Shown piece after piece: positions 40,250-52,567 of a DNA stretch of 64,000 nucleotides (its first letter is position 1; each line of letters opens with the position of its first letter). The DNA lies in contig JABACO010000008.1 in the NCBI GenBank assembly GCA_013339895.1, positions 6,216,354 to 6,280,353 on the forward strand, in the 5' to 3' direction. The notes under the pieces are model-generated. The model was not told the DNA's origin and did not search any database. It saw only the letters and a list, made by a program, of their open reading frames with translations. The DNA is from Ephydatia muelleri. Lineage: Eukaryota; Porifera; Demospongiae; Spongillida; Spongillidae. The translations under genes and the position numbers were made by a program.

Positions 40250-42420
40250 TTATTTTAAATAGTAGTATGCAATATTGTTGTATTTTTTACTGTTGACTCT
40301 GAAGTGTTATTGATGTATAACATAATTTAGTTACACTATTTTGCATAAACTAGAACCCCGATCATAAGCACATGACATTTCTTTTGAATGAATTTTAAAT
40401 TTTATATACTTGATAATGCTCCATGTGTATTGAACAGGGATGGGTATTTTAAATCCGACAAGATTTATGTGATTTATTTGAATGAAATAGACCCTTTGGA
40501 TTCAAATATCAGGAATTGGAAATTCCACTGTAAAATTGGAAGTGGTTTTAATTGGCTTGTTTGTCTCGATATCTGAAAAAGTAGAAAATGAAACCACAAG
40601 TTAATGTCAATGATTATGTAATTAATGAATTGAAATGAATTAACACAATAGGTGGAGTTAAACGCACTATAGTACGTTAAAGTTTTAGCGCGTTGAACAC
40701 AATGCCCTCAAAATCCGTATTAACAATCATAAGCGCGTTATAAGGGTACCGCGCTAATTTTCAATCGCGCTGTCAGGTGCCATTCTGACGTGATTCAGAG
40801 CGATTCAGCGCGCTTTATTGCATTGCAATGTTATGGGTGTTAATGCTAATCACAAGCGTTTCGAACCCGATTTAGCGCGTAACAACGTGATAATTTCCCC
40901 TCGGGAGCATACAACAGAGAGGTTCCATTGAGGGAGGTTTGTGGGGGTAATGAATGACAGAGTTTGATCACTTCAGAAAACATTTACTCTTGACCTTGAT
41001 TTATATGCCGTTGAAGCTGTTGAACTGGTGAAGCATTGGGACAATTTCAATAGCACAAATATTCAAACAGTTAGTAAAACATGACAAAACATACTTGCTA
41101 ATGTCTGCAGCGAACATTGATACTTTCTGCCAATGAATTTTGGATACAAGAAATCTGTGCACTGTGACAGGTATACCCTTGATACTACTTACCTTAGCAA
41201 GTTATCTGAAATTCTTTTCAAGAACTTGTGTACTGAATTTGTTTGTTATATACATATTGTACATCTCTTGCATATAGACCAAAGTCAACCGCAAACTAAT
41301 TGGAAAGCTACAACCGTTGAGGATAATAAATGTACATGCAAGTACCAACAGAAACAATCATTCTCCTGAAGAGGCGAAAATGAAAAAGAAAGTCACCAGA
41401 GTCAGAAAAGGTGTATCAAAGAAAAGTAACCGCTGGTTGGGAGTAGGAAATGTGGTACATGCAATCTGAGGAACATATTAAACAAGAGTTGAGCATCGGA
41501 AGTAAGAACTGCACATCTATCGATGTAAACAGCATCAATCCGAAAATGGTTGTTGATGAAAAAGGACCACTCATCAACTCATTAATCATGCGCGCAGGCA
41601 CTAAATAGGAATACGTAACTGCACTACAATAAGAGAAATGGGTCTGAAATTGGAAGATAGTGAATGGAGACCTTTTTTAATACTGGGGAAACATACCGCT
41701 TCAAAACGGAGGAATTTGCCGTGGAGTAATCAAACAGAATGGAAAAAGGTAAGGAAATTGAAGAAGAATTACAGATTGACTGTGTGTATACTCTGTAACA
41801 CATGTTCTGTAATGGGGGGATTACATCGGCAATGATGCATGGCACATCTATCATTAATAATTTGTGCAATGAGATTGTTTGAAGTTAGGGACTGTCATTT
41901 AAGCCTCTATTTACAAACGTCTTCTGAATGTCAGTGTACATGTTTGCTCAAACCGGCAAGGAGGCACCAAAGGGCCCTGCTTGGGGTTGCATAAACAGAA
42001 AAATATCAGGTTATGGCCGTTATATGCAGTACATGTTTAATTTTTTTCAATCATAGGCTGTGTTTTTGTTTGTGTCAGTTATCGCAGCGCATTTTGTTAT
42101 ATATTTAATAGCATCCCTACATAGAATCAGCAAATAAAAATGCAAGCTATTATGGCAGGCAACAAATACATGGTGATTATTTTCAATCGTTCAGGTAGCT
42201 CAACAATTCAGTGTTTTTCAATTACGCCTACAATAATTGCTGAAATATCTACCACTATGTCCCCGTGATGAATAGCAAAATGTAATAAACTTTGCATGGT
42301 CATTGAATATCTAAGAACAGTATTGATTTGTTCAGAGAATTACACTAAAGGACCTCTCTGGGGAATACAACATCACAGTAAGCAAATAGAGTAATCATAT
42401 CCTGTATCCACAACATACGT
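40250..42420. other. Mostly unassigned DNA
   Basis: About 40660-40910 is rich in GCGC, GCGTTA and TAACGC words and may be an old palindromic element. Open frames at 40388-40576, 41133-41369 and 41638-41835 have no recognisable domain. The rest is AT-rich. Confidence 0.3.
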
Positions 42421-42559
42421 TGGGATGGGGGTGCTCCACCCCTTTCAGCCGTAGCTGCTTACCATCATGAATTTATATGTGCGTACGCACATATAAATTC
42501 ATGATGGTAAGCAGCTACGGCTGAAAGGGGTACTCTAGGACTGGAGCACCCCCATCCCA
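42421..42559. mobile_element. Near-perfect foldback (hairpin) element, 139 bp
   Basis: The centre GCGTACGC lies at 42481-42488. The inner 46-bp arms (42439-42484 and 42485-42530) are perfect inverted repeats with no loop. The outer 18-bp arms (TGGGATGGGGGTGCTCCA at 42421-42438 and its complement at 42542-42559) are also perfect, and an 11-base insert (42531-42541) interrupts one side. This is the structure of a foldback MITE or a recently formed palindrome. No clear target duplication was found. Confidence 0.85.
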
Positions 42560-42825
42560 GATCACAATACATCGCATTGCATTATTCAAGGCATGACTAA
42601 CAGCATACCGGCATTGTATCATTAACTTGTAGATCTGAAAAGGTATCAAGAAGGTGGCAGAGTCTGTAGCCAGCATCGCAATTGGACCACCTGGTTTGTG
42701 CTGTGTTGCTTGTTTGTTTGTTTTGTTTTGTTTTGTTTTGTTTTTTGTTTTTCAGTACAAGCTACGAGACACCACATGTACATGTACAAGTCAACTAACC
42801 TCGGAGTTGCCATTCCTCTTAAAGG

Positions 42826-43580
42826 TTAGCTGCTCCATACCTCATATGCACCCATACATGTCCACACATCACTGGCAGTGGAGTACTTCTTGAAGTGGAT
42901 AGCCTCTGGAGTTGTCCACTTGATGGGAACCATTCCTCCATGGGAAATATAAAACGTATCATCAGCCAGGTCGCTTGACAATTCCAAAGTCTGCATTCTG
43001 AATGATGTAAGTTTGCTATCATTTTGACCATCACACCTACAGACAAATTTATTTGTCACGAGCACATTTCTTGCAGAAAGATCCATGATGGATAAATAAT
43101 TAGTTTGAGAGATTTTTCATCCCAGAGGCAACTTGCTTGGAATAGCGCAAGAAAGATGTAGGAGAGTAGGGTGTATGTACCAATGCACCTGGGCTAAACG
43201 GAAACAAAAAAAGGACAGTTCAGACGTGCATTATACAGTTTACTCAGGTGAGATCTTAAATCCTTCTTGTGAGCTCAAAAATAGCACTTATAAATAGGTG
43301 AAATGACAAGAAAGGACATATTTGAGGGTCATTGCTAGATGAAAGATCAGACCACACAGGTTCTCCATCTAGGACAATGCCATACAGTTGAATAATATTA
43401 GGATGTCGGCAGAATAGGGCCAGATGGCTGCTTCCTGCAGAAACCTGACCTTAGAATCTGGCTGGATCGATGGAATCTTCATATCTTTCTAATTGGACTC
43501 CTCCAAAATGGCCCACTTCCCAAAGTATCCATTATCCTTTATGAATTGGAGCAGAGTAACATGTCAGGATGCAACAAAAT
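42826..43580 (-). pseudogene. Tyrosine kinase domain with multiple frameshifts
   Basis: Pieces in order on the minus strand. About 43580-43430 reads FIKDNGYFGK, a stop, then KIPSIQPDSKVRFLQEAAI (alpha-C helix). About 43415-43335, in the next frame, reads CRHPNIIQLYGIVLDGEPVW (hinge). About 43175-43095 reads FLRYSKQVASGMKNLSN, a stop, then FIHH. After a frame change, 43085 onward reads DLSARNVLVTNKFVC (catalytic loop Asp and Asn). A 39-base GT-AG interval is followed by ADFG, which is in a different frame from DLADDTFYISHGGMVPIKW (activation loop and P+1 loop). The last piece is FKKYSTASDVW. At least four frame breaks mean no active kinase as read. Confidence 0.85.
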
Positions 43581-46500
43581 GTTCACAGTGCTGTTTCCTT
43601 TTATAAATTCCATAACAAAAGCATAGACATATACAGCAAGTCAAATCATAATAACATAAAGTTTCAACAACAAAAAAGCTTGACGATCATGTCCAGATGG
43701 ATATTTTAAGTACTTATTGACTGGGAATCCTGTTGTCTTTCACCCTATGGTAAAATAACCACAAAATATGAACAGACTAGCCCCTGCTGACAAGTAATAG
43801 GTATTATAGCGGAACTAATAACATAATTCTACTTGTCAAAACTTCAATCTTATGCTGTACAAGCAAATTGCCTTCTGTGAAAAGCATTGAAATAGCCCAA
43901 ATAGCATTCATAGTGCAAATACAGAGTGCTTCATTTGCCAACTTATATAATCTGATGATATACAGTGAATGACCAATTGTGCAATATTATTTGCACCACA
44001 AATCTCCATTTTCATACTCATGCATGCAGGACAGATTTCGAACACAAGAATAAAGAGCTGATTGTTTTTATTTAACCTTGCCACAATCCAGTATCACATA
44101 AATATAATGCAGCTCATACCAGCTGATGACTTGGGTGGCTTTTCTGTATGTTCTCCAGAAAGCTATAGCCTTGGTCCTGAATGTAGGTGGATGTGAAATG
44201 TGATTTATTTATTTTTGTCTTCCTGATTGATTTGTGACCAATATGTGTGTATGTGTGTTACAATACATGTACATTACCTCTGACTTCTTGCTTCCCCCAT
44301 TGTGTTCTGCAGGTTCATGAGCTGGAAGTTCGTTGCGTGTAATTTGTGATATGTCCTCACTATATGCATTGTTGATATAAACCAGGTTATCTGTGGAAAG
44401 TAAGGTAAATAATATTGTCATTTTTTGTAATATGCACAATACATGCTCAGAAATGCAAAGGCTTAAATCCGATCACTTATGGTGATTTTTAATTGTTGTA
44501 TGGAAGACACATCATCATAAAATTTTGTACTGTATGTCCTTGAGAAGTATAATTTTTAGAATTGTTTATACACGTATTATGCGTGAAAAAGGCATGGAAC
44601 ATGTACAATAGCACTAGTAGCATGTTATGGAACAATCTTACCCAACCCAACACTGTCTGGTACTGCAATCGCCCACTTTTGAATCTGTTTGACTCTTAAT
44701 CGCATTGCGATAACGATAAGAGCCACAGCCACAGCAACAGTGATGATGATGATCATGATTGCACCGATAGCAATGGCAGGAGCAATCTTCTGTACTGGTA
44801 GATTGATAGTAAATGGAAGTGAGTATTGCATAGAAAAAGGTTGGAATACATGTGAGTAAAGAGCTTCGCAGTGCGCAACGCAACGAAAAAAAAAAAAGAA
44901 GCATGCAACATTGAAAAATGATATGAATACTGATGCAGGGACACCCTACATACTACACGACAATATGATACAAAATATGACCAAAAACATTTCTCGCTGA
45001 AATTGCAAAGCCAAACTACATAAATACATTGCAGAGGAATAAATGTGCAGAGCAAGTTGGTGTGTTACGTTGAGGGCATGCTGTACACATGCATGCATGA
45101 TCTATTCATAACGTACTCTCAGTGCCTTCAGTGGCCATTATAATGGAGACAGCAACTGCACGAGATCCATAATCGTTATTTTTTCCTGTCGCAAGTTCAA
45201 TACTTGCCTGAGGTCCGTCGGCAGTGCTGTCCGTATTGAGAGATCCAGTGTCAGCAGACAATCCGGTCACGCTGGGGACATAAACAAATGTGGCCAGAGT
45301 AGGTATTGTTGATGCACGAGAACTAATGACAGAAGTTGAGATAATGGTCACGGTGGGAGAAACATTATTGATCGCAGACGTTGCCACGGGGGTTGCAGTA
45401 AAAAACACGGATCCTTCACTGACCGATGCATTCTCGTCGCCTCCAGTCGTAGGCTGCGCGAAAGCGATACTGTAAGTGAAAATGGGTACAGGGGAAGAGC
45501 TGTTGTCTCCTGAGACGAGACTCGTCGTAGTAGCTGTGACGCTGATGTTTTTAGCAATGTCATTATTAGTAGACGCTGTTGAATCTTGTGATGTAAATGA
45601 AAGTTATCTGATGGCATTAGCAACCAGACCTATCACTAATCTCGTACCCAGACCCATCTTTTCGCAGCTGCGGATGGATTACATAACGCTACGCCCAAAG
45701 CTGTTCTGAGGGCAGTACATGTAACTGTTATGTAACAAAAGTGACGTCGAATGTATTAATATTACGTCATAGCTGCATACAATGTCAACTCATAGCTGTT
45801 TATGCGGTTTCAATTCAACTCTAATGGATCACCACACCCCGTCCTGGGTTCCAAGGACAGAAGACGACTTTCTTGCTTATCTGCTGCTTTTTTAGCCGAT
45901 TTAGCATGTGAGTCTGGGGCAGCTAAAATGAATAAAAGACGCTACAAAGGAGACACTTCAGAGTATTTGTGCAAGAAGTGCTTCAACTCATTGTCAATCG
46001 GCAAATATTTAGTAGGTCTGTGTAATGCAGATGCTTGAGTTAAGGGCAGAAGGATTTGAATAAACTCAATGCGCTTCCTAATTGTTCATGAGATAGCACC
46101 TTAAGTTTTGATGTGGAAAAGGCTGTACAATTCTTGCTCAGGTATAGAGCTGGCTTATTTACGAATATGGTTAGCACATATCATGACAGCTCAATGCACA
46201 TATCTTGATAAATATAGCAGAGCTATCTTCAAGGATCTTGTCAAATGATAAGCCCATGGCAGCTGTAACGTCTATAGTACAGGCATCGTGCCGTAGATAG
46301 TCACCACTGAATTTACTAATGGAAGCGTCAAATTGAACCTGTGGATCGGGAGATTATAGTGCTAGTGCATGCTATGGAGACTCTGTCTTTAGGATTGCTA
46401 CTGTTAGTATTTAAAGCATACCATTTGAGAGGGCACTTTGGTGATGGAAGCACTTTCTCCTTATCAACCATCTGGGGCTATCCTTGCTTACAGTTTGACA

Positions 46501-49244
46501 TCTAAAATATTATGACTAGCAGTGCATTTGATGGGAGTTACTACGTCTATGGTCCTTTATGAAGCGATCAGCGCGGTGACATGACGATCACGATGCTTCC
46601 GGCAACACGCCATGGATAGGAAGTCAAACGCAAACGGGTGCACCGAAAGCTTATCACAGATTTATGCTGATTCTTGCGAGCGAGGTGTTGTTTGTAAGAT
46701 GATTATGTCGCTTGCCAATGCAATGCCGTTACTAATAACAGTAAACTGTTCTACGAGCGCCTGATTTTGGCGAATGCAGAGCACCAGCGACGTCATTGTG
46801 AGTTTAATAAATCAATCGGTTTGTGAATGGGTATTTGGTTAGGATTTCACTTCTAGAAGCCTAGCGGCGATGTAATCCATCCGCCGCTGCGAGAGTTGGG
46901 TTGGGTACGAGACAACCGTAGCGCTTGTTATGCACAAAGTGTATAAATACACTGTTCGTTATACAAGTGATGATGTCGCCATGCAAACACATGTTATTCG
47001 CTAGTTGGTAACAAGCCTTTTACACAATGCAGTCTGCAGGAACCTTAAGAGCTATAAATAAATCCATCCTTGTTGCAAACACATTTTGAGGACGAGAAAC
47101 GGGGAATTACCCCGCTTGTGCACGTGCATGCATATATATGTAGACTGCCTACCGTATTCTTGGATCGGTGTAGTCATCATAGGAGCGTAATACGTAGAGT
47201 TGGATACCAGAACGGCATAACTAATCATTTCAATAAGAGAGGAATAAACAGGATGGCAGTAAGCGGATGCATCGTTCATATATGTACAGAAGCTCACAGG
47301 AACACAACGGGACCAGTCCCGGCCGCCGGTGCAGTCCACGTTAGTGTAACGTTGCTCGTCAGAGTATCATTGCTGTGGGTCACGGCGCTCTGATTGGTAA
47401 TGGATGGGCGTCATTGATTGCATGACATAAAAAATTTTTATTTATTTATTTAACAAGTTAACATTCCCAATCCATAACTTCGTCTGCATGCATGGCCTCA
47501 AATATGCTGATTCAGCCAGTTTCTTCTGAGTTATGCGTTCGTTTCCGGCTACAATATGGGTTGGGTATTATCTTGATCGACGATGAATAATGTGCAGTAT
47601 CAAAAATAAAAAGGTTGCTTCATGCAAGATTGCTTGTACGCTTCTTCACTGTAATAACTAATAGTCCTATATCTAGCATTTTTGTAGGATATTATGTTAT
47701 TCGTGTGCTAAATATAGGGCTATTACATTTCCCTTCTTGTTAGACCCTTGTTTGCTTGCGTTTTACACCACTATAGCCTCCAAATCCTATATGCCACCAA
47801 CTTTCTCATAGAGAATGTTTTTAGTTCCTTGTAATATATATCAATCTCACAATTTAGGTTAAGGCGAAGGTCATATTTAAATTTAATTTTATCAGATAAT
47901 TATGTTAGGAGTGTTGATATGTCTAGTATTAAATGTTAGGGAGAGTCCAAATATTCGGGAGTCCAAATCTGTCATGACAGTGCTAATTGATTCTGAAAGA
48001 ACATTACAAGAGATCCCCCTCCTTCAAATGCCCCACCAACTTGATGTAAGTCGATATTAAAACTTAAACTTCAAAGTAAGTAGTAACGGAATTAATAATT
48101 TGAAGAGACAAGATAGAAGGCTGCTGTGTCTTAAAATGAGCACAAGGTGCACATACATGTATAGCAGCACACTGCGTCGTGTGAGGAATTATAATTATCG
48201 ATACTTGTCTCGATGTAGCTGCTATACTGGTTAGTATACGTAGACCGCCATCGGTGGATATATCAAAGTAGTGCAAACTGGATTCAGACAATATGGCGAC
48301 CTCACTTCGGCTTCTGTTTGGATATTTTGGAGCCTTTGTCTTCGTAAACAATGGTGTGCCTTTAGGCGTGGTTAATTCAGTCCCTCAATTAATGTTAAAC
48401 CTTCACGTTTATTTATACCCCGTTTCTAAATGCCAATACTATGTACATGTAATATAAGTACTTCTACAAAACGCACAACCTCTATTGCAATTTCTTTTAA
48501 TCCCAAAGATCACTAACACTAAAAGTGAATAACAGCAATGCATTAATTCATGCATGCCACGAGAGATAGCGCGAGTATTTGAAGTCAAGAGAGATTTACT
48601 GAGATTTAATACTCGTATTTTCTTTGCTATATACATGTGGCAGCGATATGATCACCATATATATGAGTTTGTACAGTATACTACTTCGTATTCTAAATTA
48701 AACAAGATGCTCAGCCGCATAGCGTGATCAAAGTACATTCTAATGGAAATCTCACCTCCGGAGCTACATGTACGCATTGGCTTCGCTGCTTATCCGTCTC
48801 CGAACACGTGATGGTGAAGTTCCCAGCAGCCTGTGACAAGTTGGATGCCTGCCTCCCTTGTACGAGTAGCCCATTGTACGAAACTCTCCTGGACAATACC
48901 ACTGCATCGTATACATAATTGTATGCAAAAACGACAGACGTAAAAAAAAGGGGGGGGGGGAGTTATATACTTCTGTGCATGCTTATCTTCGTGCTGGCAT
49001 ATAGAGCGCATCTACGGGTTATATATATATACATGTGCTTACGGCTGTAAGTCACTTCTGGAATGTAAGTTCCATTCAACGCCGACACGTCAAGGTATAC
49101 TGTGGTAGTACCGCGTGGTGCGCTGAGATCACGATCATCGTCGTTCGGAACGATTGTTCGGCAATCGGCAAAGGGTGCCACCGTTGAGTAACCTCTCGTC
49201 GCTGATAGGGTGGCGATCACTTGGACAAATACTGCCACATACAT
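42826..49244 (-). CDS. Reeler-ectodomain receptor tyrosine kinase gene
   Basis: Eight 5' exons in consistent phase. 49244-49043: signal peptide (MYVAVFVQVIATLSA) and GYSTVAPFADCRTIVP. 48901-48756: SYNGLLVQGRQAS...NFTITC. 47389-47298: AVTHSNDT...TLTWTAPAAGTGPV. 47220-47153: YAVLVSNSTYYAPM. Together these make a full Reeler domain. 45584-45117 is a Ser/Thr-rich stalk of about 155 residues. 44794-44642 is a membrane helix (APAIAIGAIMIIIITVAVAV). 44390-44278 is a juxtamembrane exon with tyrosines in LVYINNAYSED. 44176-44120: DQGYSFLENIQKSHPSH. These total 433 codons without a break. The tyrosine kinase domain follows at 43.6-42.8 kb but is frame-damaged. Expected role: cell-surface receptor signalling. 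Reeler-kinase linkage is inferred from phase and position. Confidence 0.65.
45585..47152. other. Large intron of the Reeler-kinase gene
   Basis: Mostly unassigned. A plus-strand frame at 45802-46038 contains KRRYKGDTSEYLCKKCFNSL, which looks like a Cys-rich zinc-binding N-terminus seen in element-type proteins. It is weak and unconfirmed. Confidence 0.3.
47153..49244 (-). other. Reeler domain encoded by four exons
   Basis: Exon junctions are phase 1 (49043/48901), phase 0 (48756/47389) and phase 2 (47298/47220), all with GT-AG ends. The signature VTHSN, then TWTAPAAGTGPVVF, plus the GLLVQGRQ strand, are the conserved Reeler landmarks. Cysteines in exons 1 and 2 would form the expected disulphides. 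Reeler domains occur in reelin, spondin and insect defence proteins. Confidence 0.8.
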
Positions 49245-49649
49245 CGCTCTTGCAAACAAGGCGTCTACTATTATTTTTAAAGCAGCTTGTGTTTGGGAAC
49301 GAGCACGGGGCAGTGTTCGTGCTCTTTACGTCATAACGCTGCACGAACCCATAACAGACTGCACGCATCAATGTTATTATTATTATTATTGTGGCGCATA
49401 AAACATACCAATAAGCGTCATTTGATTCTTTAACAGTGCATATGATGATACAGTGCCAGACAATCGGGTAATCAGGACCATTGCAATTCATACATGCGGC
49501 GGGTTATGATATAGATTTCGCTTCTCGGCGGGGTACCAGCTATATATATCTTCCCCAATTGGTGCAATTATAACTCTGATACCTGCTAAGCATCATCGGT
49601 TACTATAGAGTACGTGTGCAGGTGCACAAAAAGGCACAAATTAGATTTG

Positions 49650-51870
49650 GTGCCGGCAGATTTTGTCCCCCCCCCCCCCCCCCCCCCCCCCGCAGCGGAC
49701 AGAATCTGCTAGTGGATTCTGTCCCCTATAGACGGAATCCGCTAGCGGATATAGTGCCCCCCCTCCCCCCCAAGAAGTGATGATGCTCCACCTTTCCAAA
49801 TGTATATTGTCCCCCTCCGCACCCTTTTAAGTGGCACGTGATGCGTTCTAAGCAGCTGCTTTCGTTCAGTCGTCAGTATTATGGATGACAACGATTGAGG
49901 AGAGTATTTTCTTTTCAGCTTTGGTATCAGAAGGACCAAAAGCGAACTTTACGGCGGGAGTGTGCGGGTGTGCGGACTATATATGTGGTCGATATAGCTG
50001 TACCACAAAAGGAAAAGGAAACACGGAACATGGAACTTTTTCTACTTCCTAGAGGAATAGAAGAAATGGAACGAATCCTTCATTCGTGCCAGTCAAGCTA
50101 AAAAAGTGAGTATGATCAGCTGCAGTGCATGGGAATCCACTTATCGGGGCTCGTCTAAGTATTGACGTTCACACGAATTAGTGGTTCGATTACCAACTGT
50201 TTGTGCGCTTGCATTAGTCTGCACGCAAGCTGATTTTACAGCCTTAGGCTAGTGTTTGGCATCAAATAATAATTTTGTGGGCAGTCCTCTGCCAAAACTG
50301 AGCGAGTTACATGTACATCATCACCTTTGTTGATTACATTCCTGAGTGGCCTGAGGCTGAGCCGATAATCAAACTTTCCTATGACAAGCAAAATGATTGG
50401 GATGATGATCTGTTCTCTTTGCTACGGTTTATGTTTAAAGTTGATACCTTCCCTTGTTTTGTTTTTGTATATATCGGAGTGCAGACTCTAAACAGAAGTC
50501 AACAATGCACGCTCCATTTGAGCTGATGTACGGCAGGTACAGCTATTTTTATCATCATTCTGGCACATATAGTTTCAAGCTGAATATCTCATCAGCACAG
50601 ACACGCAAATTGGGGAACTCTGTTGTCTATCAATTAAACAATCCTGGAACAGGGAAAGTACTAAAAAAAAGTTTTCAGACTGAAGGATTTCAATCCAAGG
50701 AAGATGTACATTTCAAATTTTAGATGATGCTGTATTGAATATATATTCATTTAAAACTGTGCCAAATGCAGCCAAGACCACCATCCCTATTTTAGCCACT
50801 CCGCTGCTGTCCATTCCACCAGCCTCTCCACCAGAAACCATTCCACCAACCTCTCAACTACAGTCCATTCCACCAGTCACTCCAGTACAGTCCACTCCAT
50901 CTGTTTCTCCACTAAAGACCTAAGTCTTTTGGTAAACTGCATTGTTTATATAAGTGTTAGGGTCACATTTAGTTTCATTCAGGTGCATGATTTTTATAGA
51001 AGGTTTGGTGGCCCCATTGCACAACGTATATATATTATAATGATGCATGATTTTTAAATATTTTTATACATTTTAACAGATATAGTGTTTAGCAAATTTG
51101 TTTGCTCATATTTCACACCTTCAATATTACATATGTATAGTCCTGAAGATGCCCCAACTACTAGACATCACTATATGATTTGCTGCAGCCTCTGCAAAGA
51201 ATGCTTCCATGGTGATGCGTGCATTGGCACTCTCCAACATGACTAGGCAGCAGAAGAAAACAAGATGGCTCCGTCTTTTTTGCACTCAATAACTGTTTCT
51301 TTGACACTTATGAACATTGATACATACATATAGTACTATTGTTGCTATCAGTTGCTGGTTTTGGTACTCGTGAGTTGATTCAATCCTTTTGATAACAAAC
51401 ATTTAACTGTATATGGCCTATGGGTATGAATGTGAACAATAGTTACATTTTCAAGACTACATGGTTGCTTTCCTTATATTGTAGTTAAAGCCATGAACAT
51501 TCCGCTCCATTAGCTAGTAATTTTAGTACAGGCAGATTGCATTTGCCTAGGACCAATATGAGCAGAGTATAAGATCAATATAATGTAGCCAGCCTGCTCT
51601 TGGACCAAATTAGGCAGAGCCTGTTATAGTCTGTCGAACCAAAACAGGCTGCCTACACGTGCGTGCCAAATAATAAACACTAGGGGGAAGATGAGGGGAA
51701 GATTGGGTGGGGGGGGGGGGGGGGGCGGAGAGGGAACAATACCGGATAGTGACCCCCCGTAAAGAATCCTCTAGCAGAACGTGTCCCTCAGGACAAAATT
51801 CGCTAGCGGATTTTATCCGGGGGACAGAAACCGCTAACGGATTCTATCCGGAGGGACAATGTTAGGGCCG
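49650..51870 (+). mobile_element. Ginger-like integrase element relic with palindrome-rich ends
   Basis: Both ends carry copies of a palindromic unit close to GGACAGAATCCGCTAGCGG plus its mirror, in inverted array: left at about 49690-49755 (two units) and right at about 51770-51860 (three units). A poly-C run bounds the left end and a poly-G run the right. Inside, on the plus strand, 49910-50100 encodes a zinc-finger-like LPRGIEEMERILHSCQSS and 50311-50526 encodes YIITFVDYIPEWPEAEPI; 50500-50570 encodes STMHAPFELMYGRY. These are landmarks of a retroviral-type integrase as used by Ginger DNA transposons (or a Gypsy relic). The catalytic core is mostly missing. Confidence 0.55.
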
Positions 51871-52459
51871 ACATGTCGGCATTGCATGCTTATGGGGAAG
51901 AATTGTCAAGTCGGGTCATCAAGTTCCATACATTTATTTGTATAGTGTAAGCATCAAAATGTACAAGGCTAGTAACCAATACAGTGTAAATTTCCACATA
52001 TTGCACCGTTTGAATTGTTGTTATTTATTTTTATGCACGCAGTAAGTATTAATGGATAAATTTGGACAAGCTGGCTTTCAATCTACACTGTATTTTGATC
52101 TCACTAATAAGTATTTCATCTTATTAGCTGAAGCGTGAAGACGAACGGCTTAGCCAGCATGTGGATCTATTTTAGATGAATAATCCACACAAATTTTCAT
52201 TTTGATTACACTTTCTGGTTTTCACTGAATGCAGCTGGACACCTATGGTGATGTGTGATCATCAGCTTTCCTTCCAGACTACCATGGCAATTTTGTGTTT
52301 CGTGACCTGCTATGATTTTCAGTATTATAAATGGGCAATTTTATACATGTGATAACAATTTCCAGTACACGCAATACGTTAACGCTTGCGTTGAAAGGAG
52401 GAAGACACACCACCCCTTCCTGCACCCTCCCCGTGCTGACTATTTCCCTCATAATTTAA
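51871..52459. other. Unassigned DNA
   Basis: AT-rich with no recognisable coding feature. It begins with the short palindrome GCCGACATGTCGGC at about 51870. Confidence 0.3.
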
Positions 52460-52469
52460 TTATGTAATC

Positions 52470-52567
52470 CGCCCCCCCCCCACCCCACCCAACCCCACCC
52501 CACCCCAGCCCACCCCACCCCCTCCCCCACCCCACCCCCTCCCCCACCCCACCCCACCCAACCCCAG
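52470..52567. repeat. (CCCCACCC)-type C-rich low-complexity tract
   Basis: Nearly pure C/A sequence with many runs of three to nine C. The minus strand is correspondingly rich in GGGG runs and should be able to form G-quadruplexes. The long Gly-rich minus-strand frame over it is an artefact of composition. Confidence 0.85.

Noticed and set aside
49135-49491. 118-codon minus-strand frame upstream of the Reeler exon
   Set aside because: It overlaps the first Reeler exon in another frame; the signal-peptide frame has the better support.
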